The notes: generated by a model from the sequence alone, not told the origin. DNA of 64,000 nt from Acidobacteriota bacterium (GCA_003696155.1 RFFP01000014.1:1-64000), one strand, 5' to 3'; counted from the stretch's first letter, positions 54,162 through 62,748 are shown. Program-made: numbers and translations.

Positions 54162-54168
54162 CTTTAAA

Positions 54169-55191
54169 ATGTTTTCTATGAAAGAAGTCCTGAAAAAACT
54201 CTCCGAGTTTGAAAACCTTACCAAAGAACAGATAAGACAGGTGCTTGAGGATATGGTAGAGGGAAGGGCAACCGACGCTCAGATAGGCGCTTTTATCATA
54301 GCGATGAAGATGAAGGGAGAAACGCCAGAAGAGATAGAAGGAGCGGCAAGCTTCTTCAGAGAGAGGGCAACCAAGGTAGAGGTGGAAAACAGGGAAGACC
54401 TAGTAGACACGTGTGGAACGGGTGGGGATATGTCTGAAACCTTTAACGTGTCCACGGTTGTATCCTTTGTGCTTGCTGGTGCAGGAGTGAGGGTAGCAAA
54501 GCATGGCAACAGGTCTGTCTCTTCTAAGAGTGGAAGTGCAGACCTCCTTGAGCATCTTGGAGCCAAGATAGACCTCGGTCCCTCTCAAGTAAAGAGGATG
54601 ATAGAGGAGCTGGGTATAGGCTTTATGTTTGCTCCCATGTTCCACCCCGCCATGAAAAGGGTCATAGGTCCGAGGAAAGAGGTAGGAATAAGGTCTATCT
54701 TCAACCTCCTTGGCCCCCTTTCCAACCCAGCGGGTGCAAAGAGGCAACTTCTCGGCGTGTTTTCTGACGGTCTTGTAGAAAAGGTGGCCTTTGCCTTGAA
54801 GGGAATGGGAATTAAGAGGGCCTTTGTGGTACACGGAAAGGATGGATTGGATGAGGTCTCCATTAGCGCGCCAACCCGCATAGCGGAGCTAAAGAACAGT
54901 GAGGTTTTTATATACGAGTTCCATCCTGAGGAAATAGGCTTTAAAACCTATCCCATAGACTATATAAAGGCATCTTCGGTAGACGAAAGCGCAAAAATGG
55001 CAGTTTCTGTGTTAAAGGGTGAGGTTTCACCTGCCTATTACATGGTTTTATTAAACTCCATGTTTGGCCTTTTGGTTTCTGGCATAACCGAGGACAGAAG
55101 AGAGGCCCTTGAAATAGCTAAGGAATCAATCCACTCCGGCAAAGCCTACGAAAAACTTCAAAAGTTTATAGAGCTATCCAATAAACTCTGA
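54169..55191 (+). CDS. trpD: Anthranilate phosphoribosyltransferase
   Basis: TrpD joins anthranilate to PRPP. The PRPP loop DTCGTGGDMSETFNVSTVVS, the KHGNRSVSSKSGSADLLEHLG anthranilate site region and NLLGPLSNPAGAKRQLLGVF are diagnostic. The protein is 340 residues with the ATG at 54169 (MFSMKEVLKKL); an ATG three codons later is also possible. It is stand-alone, not fused to trpG. It overlaps mqnA by one base (TGATG). Confidence 0.96.
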   Translation: MFSMKEVLKKLSEFENLTKEQIRQVLEDMVEGRATDAQIGAFIIAMKMKGETPEEIEGAASFFRERATKVEVENREDLVDTCGTGGDMSETFNVSTVVSFVLAGAGVRVAKHGNRSVSSKSGSADLLEHLGAKIDLGPSQVKRMIEELGIGFMFAPMFHPAMKRVIGPRKEVGIRSIFNLLGPLSNPAGAKRQLLGVFSDGLVEKVAFALKGMGIKRAFVVHGKDGLDEVSISAPTRIAELKNSEVFIYEFHPEEIGFKTYPIDYIKASSVDESAKMAVSVLKGEVSPAYYMVLLNSMFGLLVSGITEDRREALEIAKESIHSGKAYEKLQKFIELSNKL

Positions 55192-55922
55192 TGCTCCGAA
55201 TTGGGAAGGTTTCCTATCTGAATACCTTACCCCTCTTTTTTTGTTGGGAAAGGGATGGGGTAGAATTTGTGGAGGATGTCCCCTCCAAACTCGTGGAGCT
55301 CCTAAGGGCTGGAAAGATACAGGCAGGAATAGTCTCCTCCGTTGAATACCTGAAACATCCAGAGAACTACAGGGTTGTACCGGGCCTTTCCATATCCTCC
55401 TCAAAAAGAGCGTGTTCCGTAGTCCTCTTTTCAAGAAAGCCCATCCAGCACATAAGGAACATCTATCTAACAGAGGCTTCTATAACCTCAAGAATCCTAG
55501 CCCTTCACATTTTAAGGGACTTATACGGCACTTCACCATCCTCCTCTAAAAGCAGTGAAGGGGCGGATGCCATCCTGCTGATAGGGGATGAAGCCATAGA
55601 GGAGAAGAGAAGAGGAAGATGGGAGCATGTTTACGACCTTGGTGAGGAGTGGTACAGAGCTTACAAAATGCCTTTCGTCTTTGCCCTTTTCCTTGTCAGA
55701 AGGGATGCACCCCCTTGGCTCGACGAGCTTATAGCACGAGAGTGTGGTAAATCCATGGAACTCTTCTATAAGACCCTTAGAGGGGGGAGCTTGGAGGTAG
55801 AAGGCTACGATAGGGCTTTTCTGGAGGAGTACTTTACCCAATGCCTTCAGTACAATTTAGGAGAGAGGGAGTGGCGGTCTCTGAATTTTTTTAATGAAAT
55901 TCTAATTAAAGAGGAGTTATAA
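55191..55922 (+). CDS. mqnA: Chorismate dehydratase MqnA
   Basis: MqnA dehydrates chorismate to 3-enolpyruvyl-benzoate in the futalosine pathway to menaquinone-type quinones. The N terminus IGKVSYLNTLPLFF, the KLVELLRAGKIQAGIVSSVEYL region and SSSKRACSVVLFSRKPI match the MqnA/MqnD family; the YKMPFVFALFLVRRD region is also conserved. Aquificales make thio-modified menaquinones by this route, consistent with the call. The 243-residue length is slightly short. It shares a start/stop overlap with trpD, both using chorismate-derived compounds. Confidence 0.85.
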   Translation: MLRIGKVSYLNTLPLFFCWERDGVEFVEDVPSKLVELLRAGKIQAGIVSSVEYLKHPENYRVVPGLSISSSKRACSVVLFSRKPIQHIRNIYLTEASITSRILALHILRDLYGTSPSSSKSSEGADAILLIGDEAIEEKRRGRWEHVYDLGEEWYRAYKMPFVFALFLVRRDAPPWLDELIARECGKSMELFYKTLRGGSLEVEGYDRAFLEEYFTQCLQYNLGEREWRSLNFFNEILIKEEL

Positions 55923-55923
55923 T
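55918..55923 (+). promoter_or_regulatory. -10 box of the glycine-zipper lipoprotein gene
   Basis: TATAAT overlaps the mqnA stop and is 26 bases before the ATG, with AAAAGGAGGT in the leader. Confidence 0.5.
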
Positions 55924-55949
55924 CAACAGATAAAAGGAGGTATAAAAGA

Positions 55950-56348
55950 ATGAAAAAGTTGGCCATAGCAACGCTCTCAATTTTTGGTTTTTCTATGCTT
56001 ATCTCCTGTGGGCAGGTTACCACTCAGAGAACCTATGAAGGTGCTGCAGTAGGAGCTATAGGCGGTGCGGTGGCAGGTGCCCTCATAGACAAGCACAACA
56101 GATGGCGTGGTGCGATAATAGGCGGTGCGTTGGGTGCGGTAATAGGTGGTACTATAACCGAAATTGCTGCAAGGGCTTCAAGAGAAGCTGCTGCAAGCAA
56201 CAAGCCAGTGGAGTATAGATCTGAGGATGGAAGGGAGAGGGTGTATGCCGAGCCTGTAGCCTCGCGTGGCAACTGCAGAATAGTTAAGACAACCTACTAT
56301 CAGGATGGAAAGGTGGTAAGGGTGGAAGAAAAAGAGATATGCCCCTGA
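55950..56348 (+). CDS. Glycine-zipper lipoprotein
   Basis: This 132-residue protein has a lipoprotein signal (ATLSIFGFSMLISC, lipid Cys about residue 20) and a glycine-zipper segment, YEGAAVGAIGGAVAGALIDKH and RGAIIGGALGAVIGGTITE, which would form two packed helices in a membrane, as in the 17-kDa-antigen/SlyB-type proteins. A short charged C-terminal domain follows. It may support the outer membrane. AAAAGGAGG precedes the start; a terminator overlaps its stop. Confidence 0.82.
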   Translation: MKKLAIATLSIFGFSMLISCGQVTTQRTYEGAAVGAIGGAVAGALIDKHNRWRGAIIGGALGAVIGGTITEIAARASREAAASNKPVEYRSEDGRERVYAEPVASRGNCRIVKTTYYQDGKVVRVEEKEICP

Positions 56349-56364
56349 TGGGCATATCCTTTTT
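56336..56364 (+). terminator. Terminator overlapping the lipoprotein stop codon
   Basis: GATATGCCC-CTGAT-GGGCATATC is a perfect nine-pair stem followed by CTTTTT. The TGA stop codon lies in the loop, so the 5' arm is coding sequence. Confidence 0.85.
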
Positions 56365-56965
56365 AAAGCCCTTTGCACTTAGTATCTATTACGCCGAAGT
56401 TTCCGCCACGCTTTCTGTAGACTATTTTCAAGTTTCCCGTTTCTATGTCTATAAAGGGAAAGAAGTAAACACCCGTATCCTGAAGCTCAAAGATGGCATC
56501 CTCAAGGCTCATAGGTTTTTCTATTACTAGCTCCTCCTCAACCACGGGGGGCCTTTCTCTTTCCTCGTGAGGCAGTATTTCCTCAAGCCTTAGCCCTTCC
56601 TTTATCTTTGCACCTTTGCGTCTAAACTCATGCCTCCTCTGTTTTAACTTTATAAGCTGACGCTCGAGCTCGTCCATTACCTTGTCCAACGCAGAGAAGG
56701 GATCTATGTCCTCGTCCCAGGCGTGAAGAGCTCCCCCACCCCAGGTTTTTAAATACATGTCCAGGTCCACCCTGTAAATTGTAGGTCTGCTCTCACCGGC
56801 AAAATCCTTTTGCTTCGCTCTGGTAGTAGAAAGGGTAACTACCACCTCTACCTGGTCCTCCTCAGCTTCCTTTAAAAATCTTGAAAACCTTTCGAGTTTA
56901 CCCTCTACAAAGCCCTTCATGCTTTCTGTCCATTCAATACCCTTACCTATGAATTCAATGTTCAT
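56363..56965 (-). CDS. hpf: Ribosome hibernation promoting factor, long form
   Basis: This 200-residue protein has an N-terminal RaiA/HPF domain ([20 protein letters not shown], later [19 protein letters not shown]) that binds the small-subunit decoding site, a linker, and a C-terminal dimerisation domain ([22 protein letters not shown]). The long type pairs two ribosomes into 100S particles in resting cells. AAAGGAGGAG precedes the ATG. The 3' end lies next to the lipoprotein terminator. Confidence 0.93.
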   Translation of the reverse strand: MNIEFIGKGIEWTESMKGFVEGKLERFSRFLKEAEEDQVEVVVTLSTTRAKQKDFAGESRPTIYRVDLDMYLKTWGGGALHAWDEDIDPFSALDKVMDELERQLIKLKQRRHEFRRKGAKIKEGLRLEEILPHEERERPPVVEEELVIEKPMSLEDAIFELQDTGVYFFPFIDIETGNLKIVYRKRGGNFGVIDTKCKGL

Positions 56966-56992
56966 TTCTAGCTCCTCCTTTCAAGACTGAGA

Positions 56993-56998
56993 TATACT
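56993..56998 (+). promoter_or_regulatory. -10 box of purN, leaderless layout
   Basis: TATACT ends eight bases before the purN ATG, with no ribosome site. Confidence 0.55.
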
Positions 56999-57004
56999 AT
57001 CATA
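56999..57004 (-). promoter_or_regulatory. Candidate -10 box of hpf
   Basis: TATGAT on the minus strand lies 33 bases before the hpf ATG, leaving a leader with the AAAGGAGGAG site. It abuts the purN box. Confidence 0.4.
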
Positions 57005-57006
57005 GC

Positions 57007-57654
57007 ATGAATCTTGGTGTACTGGTATCAGGTAGAGGTTCAAACCTTCAGGCCTTAATAGATGCTGTAGAAAGCGGAAAACTTAAAGCGCGCATATCTT
57101 TGGTTATATCTGATAGGGATGGAGTTCTTGCCATAGATAGGTGTAGAAGGCACGGGATCAACTACAGGGTTATTAAAAGGAAAGATTTTGAGAGTAAATC
57201 CTACTTTGAGAGAGCCATGGCTGAAAGTCTAAAGGAGTCCGGTGTAGAGCTTCTGATTCTTGCGGGCTTCATGAGGGTACTATCGGAAGAGTTTATTAGA
57301 GCCTTCCCAATGAGAATAATCAACATACATCCATCCCTTATACCAGCCTTTCAGGGGTTGAGAGCTCAAAAGCAAGCTATCGATTATGGTGCTAAGCTGA
57401 CAGGATGTACCGTGCATTTTGTCACGGAGGAGCTGGATAACGGGCCGGTTATAGTTCAAGCCTGTGTGCCCGTATTACCAAAGGATACGGAAGAATCCCT
57501 TTCAGAGCGCATACTCGCCTACGAGCACAGAATACTACCGCAGGCTGTTAAGTGGATATGTGAAGGGAGGATAAGGATAGAGGGTCGCAATGTGGTGGTT
57601 GAGAGTGCAAAGTACGGAACACTGCCCGTGAACCCCGCGCTTGAGGATTTTTGA
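57007..57654 (+). CDS. purN: Phosphoribosylglycinamide formyltransferase
   Basis: PurN transfers formyl from 10-formyl-THF to GAR in purine synthesis. [18 protein letters not shown] binds the phosphate; [21 protein letters not shown] with its Asn and His, and [17 protein letters not shown] with its Asp, form the catalytic trio. It is 215 residues. The last purine genes here, purF, purN and purC, are each in separate units. Confidence 0.96.
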   Translation: MNLGVLVSGRGSNLQALIDAVESGKLKARISLVISDRDGVLAIDRCRRHGINYRVIKRKDFESKSYFERAMAESLKESGVELLILAGFMRVLSEEFIRAFPMRIINIHPSLIPAFQGLRAQKQAIDYGAKLTGCTVHFVTEELDNGPVIVQACVPVLPKDTEESLSERILAYEHRILPQAVKWICEGRIRIEGRNVVVESAKYGTLPVNPALEDF

Positions 57655-57660
57655 TATAAT
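57655..57660 (+). promoter_or_regulatory. -10 box of the PA2779-type gene
   Basis: TATAAT follows the purN stop directly and is 28 bases before the next ATG, with TTAAGGAGGTGG in the leader. Confidence 0.5.
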
Positions 57661-57688
57661 AGTGCCAAAATCTTAAGGAGGTGGAGAA

Positions 57689-58081
57689 ATGATAACATTC
57701 CTTAGAAAACCGGTTCTGGCTCTTGCAGTAGCAGGATGGTTGTTCACCTTTAACTCATCTCCTGCGTTGGCTGGCCTTGTAAGTTCAAAGCCCGCCAAGG
57801 AAGAGGTGGCCCCTCAGAGAGAAGAAGATATGGCTAAGGTGCAAAGGGCTCTCGAAAACAAACTCCTCCAGGAGAAGCTAAAAGCCTACGGCCTTACAAA
57901 GGAAGAGGTTGAAAAGAAGCTTTCCGAACTCAGCGATGAACAAGTGCACATGCTTGCCAAGGCCTCAGACAGAGTACTGGCGGGTGGGGATGGTGTTGGT
58001 ATCGTCATTGCCGTTCTCGTTATCGCCATACTCATAGTCATACTTCTTAAGCTTCTCAACAAGGAGATAATTATAAGGTGA
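57689..58081 (+). CDS. PA2779-type exported single-helix protein
   Basis: This 130-residue protein has a signal peptide (LALAVAGWLFTFNSSPALA), a short coiled helical region (MAKVQRALENKLLQEKLKAYGLTKEE in two overlapping pieces, about residues 49-95), and a C-terminal helix GIVIAVLVIAILIVILLKLL. It resembles the PA2779 family, whose genes travel with a C39-like peptidase gene, and exactly that follows one base later. The function of the pair is unknown. AAGGAGG precedes the ATG. Confidence 0.75.
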   Translation: MITFLRKPVLALAVAGWLFTFNSSPALAGLVSSKPAKEEVAPQREEDMAKVQRALENKLLQEKLKAYGLTKEEVEKKLSELSDEQVHMLAKASDRVLAGGDGVGIVIAVLVIAILIVILLKLLNKEIIIR

Positions 58082-58082
58082 G

Positions 58083-58562
58083 ATGCTTCTTCTGCTCCTC
58101 CTTTTCCCTTTTTTAGTATCTTTCAAGCTTCTGGATGTGCCCTTTGTTAGGCAAAAGGACCAGTTCTGTGGTCCTGCATCTCTAAGCTCCGTTTTAGCCT
58201 ACTATGGTCTTCAAGTACCCCAGGAGGAGATAGCAGAGAAGACATACATACCTAAGCTTAAGGGGGCTCTTATAACTGACCTAGAAAACTATACAAAAGG
58301 ACTTGGCCTTAGGACAAGGCTTGAGAGGGGGAGCCTTCAACACCTGCGTAAAGCCGTGGACGAGGGCATACCGTCCATAATCCTTGTAGACATTGGCCTT
58401 CTTTGGCAAAGTCTTCCCCATTACATGGTAGTTGTGGGCTACGAGGGGGAGGACTTCTATCTTCATACGGGATACGAGGAGAAAAAGCTCATGAGCTCAA
58501 AGGAGCTAGATAGAATATGGGGAAAGATGGGAAGGGCGATGCTTCTTGTCTACCCGCCTTGA
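58083..58562 (+). CDS. C39-like cysteine peptidase (PA2778 type)
   Basis: This 159-residue exported protein starts with a signal peptide (LLLLLLFPFLVSF) and has the papain-like C39 blocks: VPFVRQKDQFCGPASLSSVLAYYG with Cys29 as nucleophile, PHYMVVVGYEGEDFYLH with the His, and an Asp/Asn region after it. Bacteriocin-processing C39 domains are fused to transporters; this one is free, and lacks the TPR tail of the Pseudomonas PA2778. Its substrate may be the neighbouring PA2779-type protein. It overlaps the convergent purC by 13 bases. Confidence 0.8.
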   Translation: MLLLLLLFPFLVSFKLLDVPFVRQKDQFCGPASLSSVLAYYGLQVPQEEIAEKTYIPKLKGALITDLENYTKGLGLRTRLERGSLQHLRKAVDEGIPSIILVDIGLLWQSLPHYMVVVGYEGEDFYLHTGYEEKKLMSSKELDRIWGKMGRAMLLVYPP

Positions 58563-59248
58563 ACCCTTTGGAGGATTCTCCTATAACCCTCCATTAGGTC
58601 TCCGAGGTCAAATCTGAACCTATCCTTATCCAGCTTCTCCCCAGTTTTCATATCCCAGAGTCTGCAAGTGTCAGGCGATATCTCATCAATAACACCCACG
58701 CTTCTATCAGGAAGCAGTCCAAACTCTAGTTTGAAGTCTACAAGCAGTAACCCATGGTCCTCAAAAAAGTTTTTTAGAATACTATTTACCCTTAAAGCTA
58801 TCCTACGGACCTCTTTGAGCTCACTGTCTTTCATAAGTCCAAGTAAAAAAAGGTGCTCGCGGCATATGAGCGGGTCGTGAAGTTTATCGTTTTTGTAAAA
58901 TAGCTCCAAGAGAGGTCTTTTTAGTCTCTTACCTTCATCAAGACCGAGCCTTCTGCATAGGCTTCCTGCAGCCACGTTTCTAACAACAACCTCCACATCA
59001 AACCTTCTCGCTTTCCAAACCAGCATCTCCCTATCGGAAAGCTTTTTTATAAAGTGAGTTTTAATACCGCTATCCTCTAGCAAAGCAAAGAGTATGCTAG
59101 ATAAGGCGTTGTTGACCGTCCCTTTGCCTTGAATCTCCGCCTTTTTAGTTGCATCAAAGGCTGTAGCTGTATCCTTAAAATAGATAATACAACGGTTCTC
59201 ATCCAATTCGTACACTATCTTGGCCTTGCCTTCGTAAAGAAGTTTCAT
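58550..59248 (-). CDS. purC: Phosphoribosylaminoimidazole-succinocarboxamide synthase
   Basis: PurC adds aspartate to CAIR. LLYEGKAKIVYEL, FKDTATAFDATKKAEI, VEVVVRNVAAGSLCRRLG and the SAICAR motif LVDFKLEFG and VIDEISPDTCRLWD are all present. ATG 59248 gives 232 residues; the 25 open codons upstream cover the promoter region and are rejected. TATAAT lies 12 bases upstream, so the leader would be at most a few bases. Confidence 0.96.
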   Translation of the reverse strand: MKLLYEGKAKIVYELDENRCIIYFKDTATAFDATKKAEIQGKGTVNNALSSILFALLEDSGIKTHFIKKLSDREMLVWKARRFDVEVVVRNVAAGSLCRRLGLDEGKRLKRPLLELFYKNDKLHDPLICREHLFLLGLMKDSELKEVRRIALRVNSILKNFFEDHGLLLVDFKLEFGLLPDRSVGVIDEISPDTCRLWDMKTGEKLDKDRFRFDLGDLMEGYRRILQRVQGG

Positions 59249-59252
59249 ACTA

Positions 59253-59258
59253 TATAAT
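59253..59258 (+). promoter_or_regulatory. -10 box of pilT
   Basis: TATAAT lies 33 bases before the pilT ATG; AAAGGAGGG is in the leader. Confidence 0.45.
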
Positions 59259-59260
59259 CT

Positions 59261-59266
59261 ATTATA
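59261..59266 (-). promoter_or_regulatory. -10 box of purC
   Basis: TATAAT on the minus strand ends 12 bases before the purC ATG and there is no ribosome site, so the mRNA leader is five or six bases at most. Confidence 0.5.
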
Positions 59267-59291
59267 GGTCAGAGTATAAAGGAGGGAATAG

Positions 59292-60392
59292 ATGACACCT
59301 ATGGAGAGGCCTGGCACTACCATAACAGAAATAAAACTAGTTGATATACTTCAAAGAGCTGTTAGTCTGAATGCTTCGGATATACATTTAACTGCAGGTA
59401 TGAGACCTTGTTTACGTATAGACGGTAAGATAACTCCACTTTTGGACTATCCCATTCTCACGCCCGAGATTAGCCAAAGGCTGGCCTATTCGGTAATGTC
59501 TGAAAAGCACAGAAAAACCCTTGAGGAAAGGGGACAGGCAGATTTCTCCTTTGGTGTTAGGGATGTGGGAAGGTTCAGAGCAAACGTGTTCTTCCAAAGA
59601 GGTACAATAGCTGCCGCCTTTCGCAGACTTCCCTTTGCCATAATGAGCGTTAGAGAGCTTGGCCTCACGGAAAAGGTGCTTGAGCTATGCCATAAGAGCA
59701 TGGGTCTAGTGCTTGTGACTGGTCCAACGGGTTCTGGTAAGACTACTACACTTGCCTCCCTTATTAACTACATAAATCACAACTTTCAATATCACATAAT
59801 CACAATAGAAGACCCAATAGAGTACATACTGCAGCATAAGAAGAGCATCGTTAACCAGAGGGAAGTAGGGGATGATGTGGATAGCTTTGCTGATGCATTG
59901 AGAGCAGCCCTTAGAGAGGACCCAGACGTAATACTGGTGGGTGAGATGAGAGACCTTGATACCATAGAAACAGCATTGCGTGCCGCCGAGACAGGACATC
60001 TTGTATTTGCAACACTACATACAAACACAGCCATATCAACTATAACGAGGATAATAGATGTCTTTCCTCCTCAGCAGCAGGAACAGATAAGGATTCAGCT
60101 CTCCTTTGTCCTGCAGGGTGTTATATCTCAGAGGCTTCTGCCCAAGATAGGTGGAGGGCGTGTGCTTGCTTATGAGCTGATGATACCCAATACTGCCATA
60201 AGAAACCTCATAAGGGAGAACAAGCTTCAGCAGATATACTCCATAATGCAAAGTGGACAGGCCCAGACGGGTATGCAGACGATGAACCAATCCTTATTTG
60301 AACTATACAGAAGTGGTCTGATAGCTCTGGAGGAGGCTTATAAATATTCACCCGATATAAAGGAACTAGAAAGAATGCTAAAAGGTTCATAA
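59292..60392 (+). CDS. pilT: Type IV pilus retraction ATPase PilT
   Basis: PilT powers pilus retraction and twitching motility. The hexameric ATPase shows the N-terminal ASDIHLTAGMRPCLRIDG, Walker A GPTGSGKTTTLAS, the Asp box TIEDPIEY, the Walker B-type LVGEMRDLDTIETALRAAETGH and the AIRNLIRE motif required for retraction. Length 366. The closest relatives of PilT rather than PilB are indicated by the short N terminus and AIRNLIRE. The pilC gene follows two bases later. AAAGGAGG precedes it. Confidence 0.94.
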   Translation: MTPMERPGTTITEIKLVDILQRAVSLNASDIHLTAGMRPCLRIDGKITPLLDYPILTPEISQRLAYSVMSEKHRKTLEERGQADFSFGVRDVGRFRANVFFQRGTIAAAFRRLPFAIMSVRELGLTEKVLELCHKSMGLVLVTGPTGSGKTTTLASLINYINHNFQYHIITIEDPIEYILQHKKSIVNQREVGDDVDSFADALRAALREDPDVILVGEMRDLDTIETALRAAETGHLVFATLHTNTAISTITRIIDVFPPQQQEQIRIQLSFVLQGVISQRLLPKIGGGRVLAYELMIPNTAIRNLIRENKLQQIYSIMQSGQAQTGMQTMNQSLFELYRSGLIALEEAYKYSPDIKELERMLKGS

Positions 60393-60394
60393 AG

Positions 60395-61612
60395 ATGCCA
60401 AAGTTCAAGTATAAGGCTTTTGACGAGTCAGGAACCTTTGTGGAAGATGTGGCCACTTTCCCAACGCAGGAGGCTCTAATAGTCGAGCTCCAAAACAGGG
60501 GGTTTAACATAGTTCAGATAGAAAGGATAGACAAAGAGGAGGAAAAGGCTCCTAGATTCCAAATCCCCTTCGGTGGTGTGAGCGATAGGGATCTTTCCAT
60601 ATTCTGCAGACAGTTGGGTACCATGATAAATGCGGGATTGCCTCTTATAGATGCCCTTGGCGTCATCGCAGAGCAACTTCCAAATAAGAAGCTTGCCAGC
60701 TCAGCTTGGGAAGTTGCAAGAATGGTTAGCGAAGGTGTACCTGTATCTACTGCCATGTCTAAGTTTCCAAAGTTATATCCCGAATTTGTGGTCAACCTCG
60801 TAAGGGTGGGCGAAGAGACGGGTAACCTCGATACAGCCTTGATAAGGGCAGCAGATTACTATGAAAAGATTGCTATGATAAAGAGTAAGATAAAGAGTGC
60901 AGCCTTCTATCCGACTTTTGTAATAATCATAGCCACTTTAATAGTTACTGGGATCCTTTACTTCCTGGTTCCAACCTTTGGGGAGATATACGCTTCCTTA
61001 GGGGGAGAGCTTCCTCTGCCCACTCAGATGCTCATAGGCGCTTCCAACGTTTTGAGACAGAACTTACTGCTGATTATAGCCTTTGTGGTATTTGCCGCAG
61101 TTCTATTCAAAGTGCTTATGGTACAGAGTTATAACTTCAGAAAGGGGGTACATTCCTTTATGTTGAAGGCTCCCAAGATGGGCGACCTGGTGATTAAGAG
61201 CACCATGGCAAAGTTTGCAAGAACCATGGCGACTCTCTTTTCAAGCGGAGTTACTTTAGAGAGGGCCTTTGAGATCGCAGGACAGGTAACGGGTAATGTA
61301 CCTATAAAGGAGGCTCTAGAATCTGCTAAGAAGGCTGTAATAGAAGGCGAGGCAATGCACAAAGCCCTAGAAAAGACTGGTATGTTCCCCAAACTCATCC
61401 TTTCTATGATAAGGGTTGGAGAGGATACGGGAAGGTTGGACGAGATGTTGGATACCGTAGCCAGATTCTACGAAGACGAGTTCGATAAGGCGGTTGAAGG
61501 CATGATAAAGCTGATAGAACCCGCACTTATAGTCTTCATAGGCGGTATTGTAGGTCTTATACTTATAGCCCTATACATGCCCATATTCAAACTGGGAGAG
61601 TTGATAAAGTAA
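60395..61612 (+). CDS. pilC: Type IV pilus inner-membrane platform protein PilC
   Basis: This 405-residue protein is the GspF/PilC platform: a short N-terminal FKYKAFDESGTFVED region, two repeats with RQLGTMINAGLPLIDAL and FARTMATLFSSGVTLERA, the VGEETGNLD and VGEDTGRLDEML signatures, and three membrane helices at about residues 165-185, 220-240 and 375-398. It works with PilT. It may be cotranscribed with pilT; pilin genes are not in the window. Confidence 0.95.
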   Translation: MPKFKYKAFDESGTFVEDVATFPTQEALIVELQNRGFNIVQIERIDKEEEKAPRFQIPFGGVSDRDLSIFCRQLGTMINAGLPLIDALGVIAEQLPNKKLASSAWEVARMVSEGVPVSTAMSKFPKLYPEFVVNLVRVGEETGNLDTALIRAADYYEKIAMIKSKIKSAAFYPTFVIIIATLIVTGILYFLVPTFGEIYASLGGELPLPTQMLIGASNVLRQNLLLIIAFVVFAAVLFKVLMVQSYNFRKGVHSFMLKAPKMGDLVIKSTMAKFARTMATLFSSGVTLERAFEIAGQVTGNVPIKEALESAKKAVIEGEAMHKALEKTGMFPKLILSMIRVGEDTGRLDEMLDTVARFYEDEFDKAVEGMIKLIEPALIVFIGGIVGLILIALYMPIFKLGELIK

Positions 61613-61628
61613 CCTTTAAGCATATAAT
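61601..61628 (+). promoter_or_regulatory. Promoter of ychF, leaderless layout
   Basis: TTGATA (61601-61606) in the last codons of pilC is separated by 16 bases from TATAAT (61623-61628), which ends nine bases before the ychF ATG. There is no ribosome site. Confidence 0.7.
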
Positions 61629-61637
61629 AATCAGCTT

Positions 61638-62744
61638 ATGGGTTTAAGCGTAGGTATAGTTGGCTTGCCTAACGTGGGTAAGTCCACCCTTTTTAACGCC
61701 CTTCTTCAGTCCGCAAAGGCATCTGCGGCGAACTATCCCTTCTGCACCATAGAGCCCAATCTTGGAACGGTTGAAGTCCCAGACCCAAGGCTTTATAAAA
61801 TAGCAGAGCTTGAGAAGTCTAAAAAGATTACCCCAACCTTTATAGAGTTTGTGGATATAGCCGGTCTGGTGAGAAATGCAAGCAAGGGAGAGGGGCTTGG
61901 AAACCAGTTTTTAGCACACATAAGGGAAGTAGACGCCATAGCCATGGTTCTGAGATGTTTTGAAGACCCTGACGTTGTTCATGTGGAGGGGGGCGTGGAC
62001 CCAGTTAGAGATGCGCAGATTATAGATCTGGAGCTCATCGCAAAGGACATAGAAACGGTAGAAAAGAGGTTGGAAAAGGTAGGCAAGCTCTCCAGGCTAG
62101 GGGACAAAAGGGCTAAAGAGGAAGAAAGCAGGCTTTTGAAGCTAAAATCCCTTCTGGAGAATATGGAGCCTATAAGAAAGCATAGGGATAAGCTAAGTGA
62201 AGAAGATACCTTGTATGCTGAAAAGGCACTTTTCTTGCTAACCTCAAAACCACTCATGTATGTGGCAAATGTGGGAGAGAAGGACCTTCCCGAGGGTAAC
62301 GAACACAGCACAAGGGTCTTAGAGTATGCAGAAAAGGAAGGTACGCCGGCGGTCGTCCTGTGCGCTAAACTTGAAGAGGAGCTCATAGGGCTTGAAAGGG
62401 AAGAAAAGGAGGAACTTCTCAGGTCTTACGGTCTTGAAGAGCCTGGCCTTAACAAGCTCATAAGAGAAGCATACAGGCTTTTAAAGCTTGTAACCTTCTT
62501 CACAGCGGGAGAGAAGGAAACAAGGGCATGGACAGTAAAGAAGGGTACAAAGGCACCCCAGGCCGCCGGTAGGATACACTCGGACTTTGAAAGGGGCTTT
62601 ATAGCGGCAGAGGTCATAGGTTACGAGGATTACATAAGAGTGGGTTCTATGAGTAAGGCAAAGGAGATGGGTCTTCTGAGGCTTGAGGGTAGAGAGTACG
62701 AAGTAAGGGATGGGGATATAGTCTACTTTAGGTTTAACGTTTAA
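61638..62744 (+). CDS. ychF: Redox-regulated ATPase YchF (Obg-like)
   Basis: YchF is a conserved ribosome-linked nucleotidase of the Obg family that prefers ATP. GIVGLPNVGKSTLFNAL is the P-loop, ANYPFCTIEPNLG the switch I, FVDIAGLVRNASKGEGLGNQFL the switch II and the C-terminal TGS domain includes TFFTAGEKETRAWTVKKGTKAP and GFIAAEVIGYEDY. Length 368. The NKXD motif is replaced by the typical CAKLEEEL region. Confidence 0.96.
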   Translation: MGLSVGIVGLPNVGKSTLFNALLQSAKASAANYPFCTIEPNLGTVEVPDPRLYKIAELEKSKKITPTFIEFVDIAGLVRNASKGEGLGNQFLAHIREVDAIAMVLRCFEDPDVVHVEGGVDPVRDAQIIDLELIAKDIETVEKRLEKVGKLSRLGDKRAKEEESRLLKLKSLLENMEPIRKHRDKLSEEDTLYAEKALFLLTSKPLMYVANVGEKDLPEGNEHSTRVLEYAEKEGTPAVVLCAKLEEELIGLEREEKEELLRSYGLEEPGLNKLIREAYRLLKLVTFFTAGEKETRAWTVKKGTKAPQAAGRIHSDFERGFIAAEVIGYEDYIRVGSMSKAKEMGLLRLEGREYEVRDGDIVYFRFNV

Positions 62745-62748
62745 AGGT

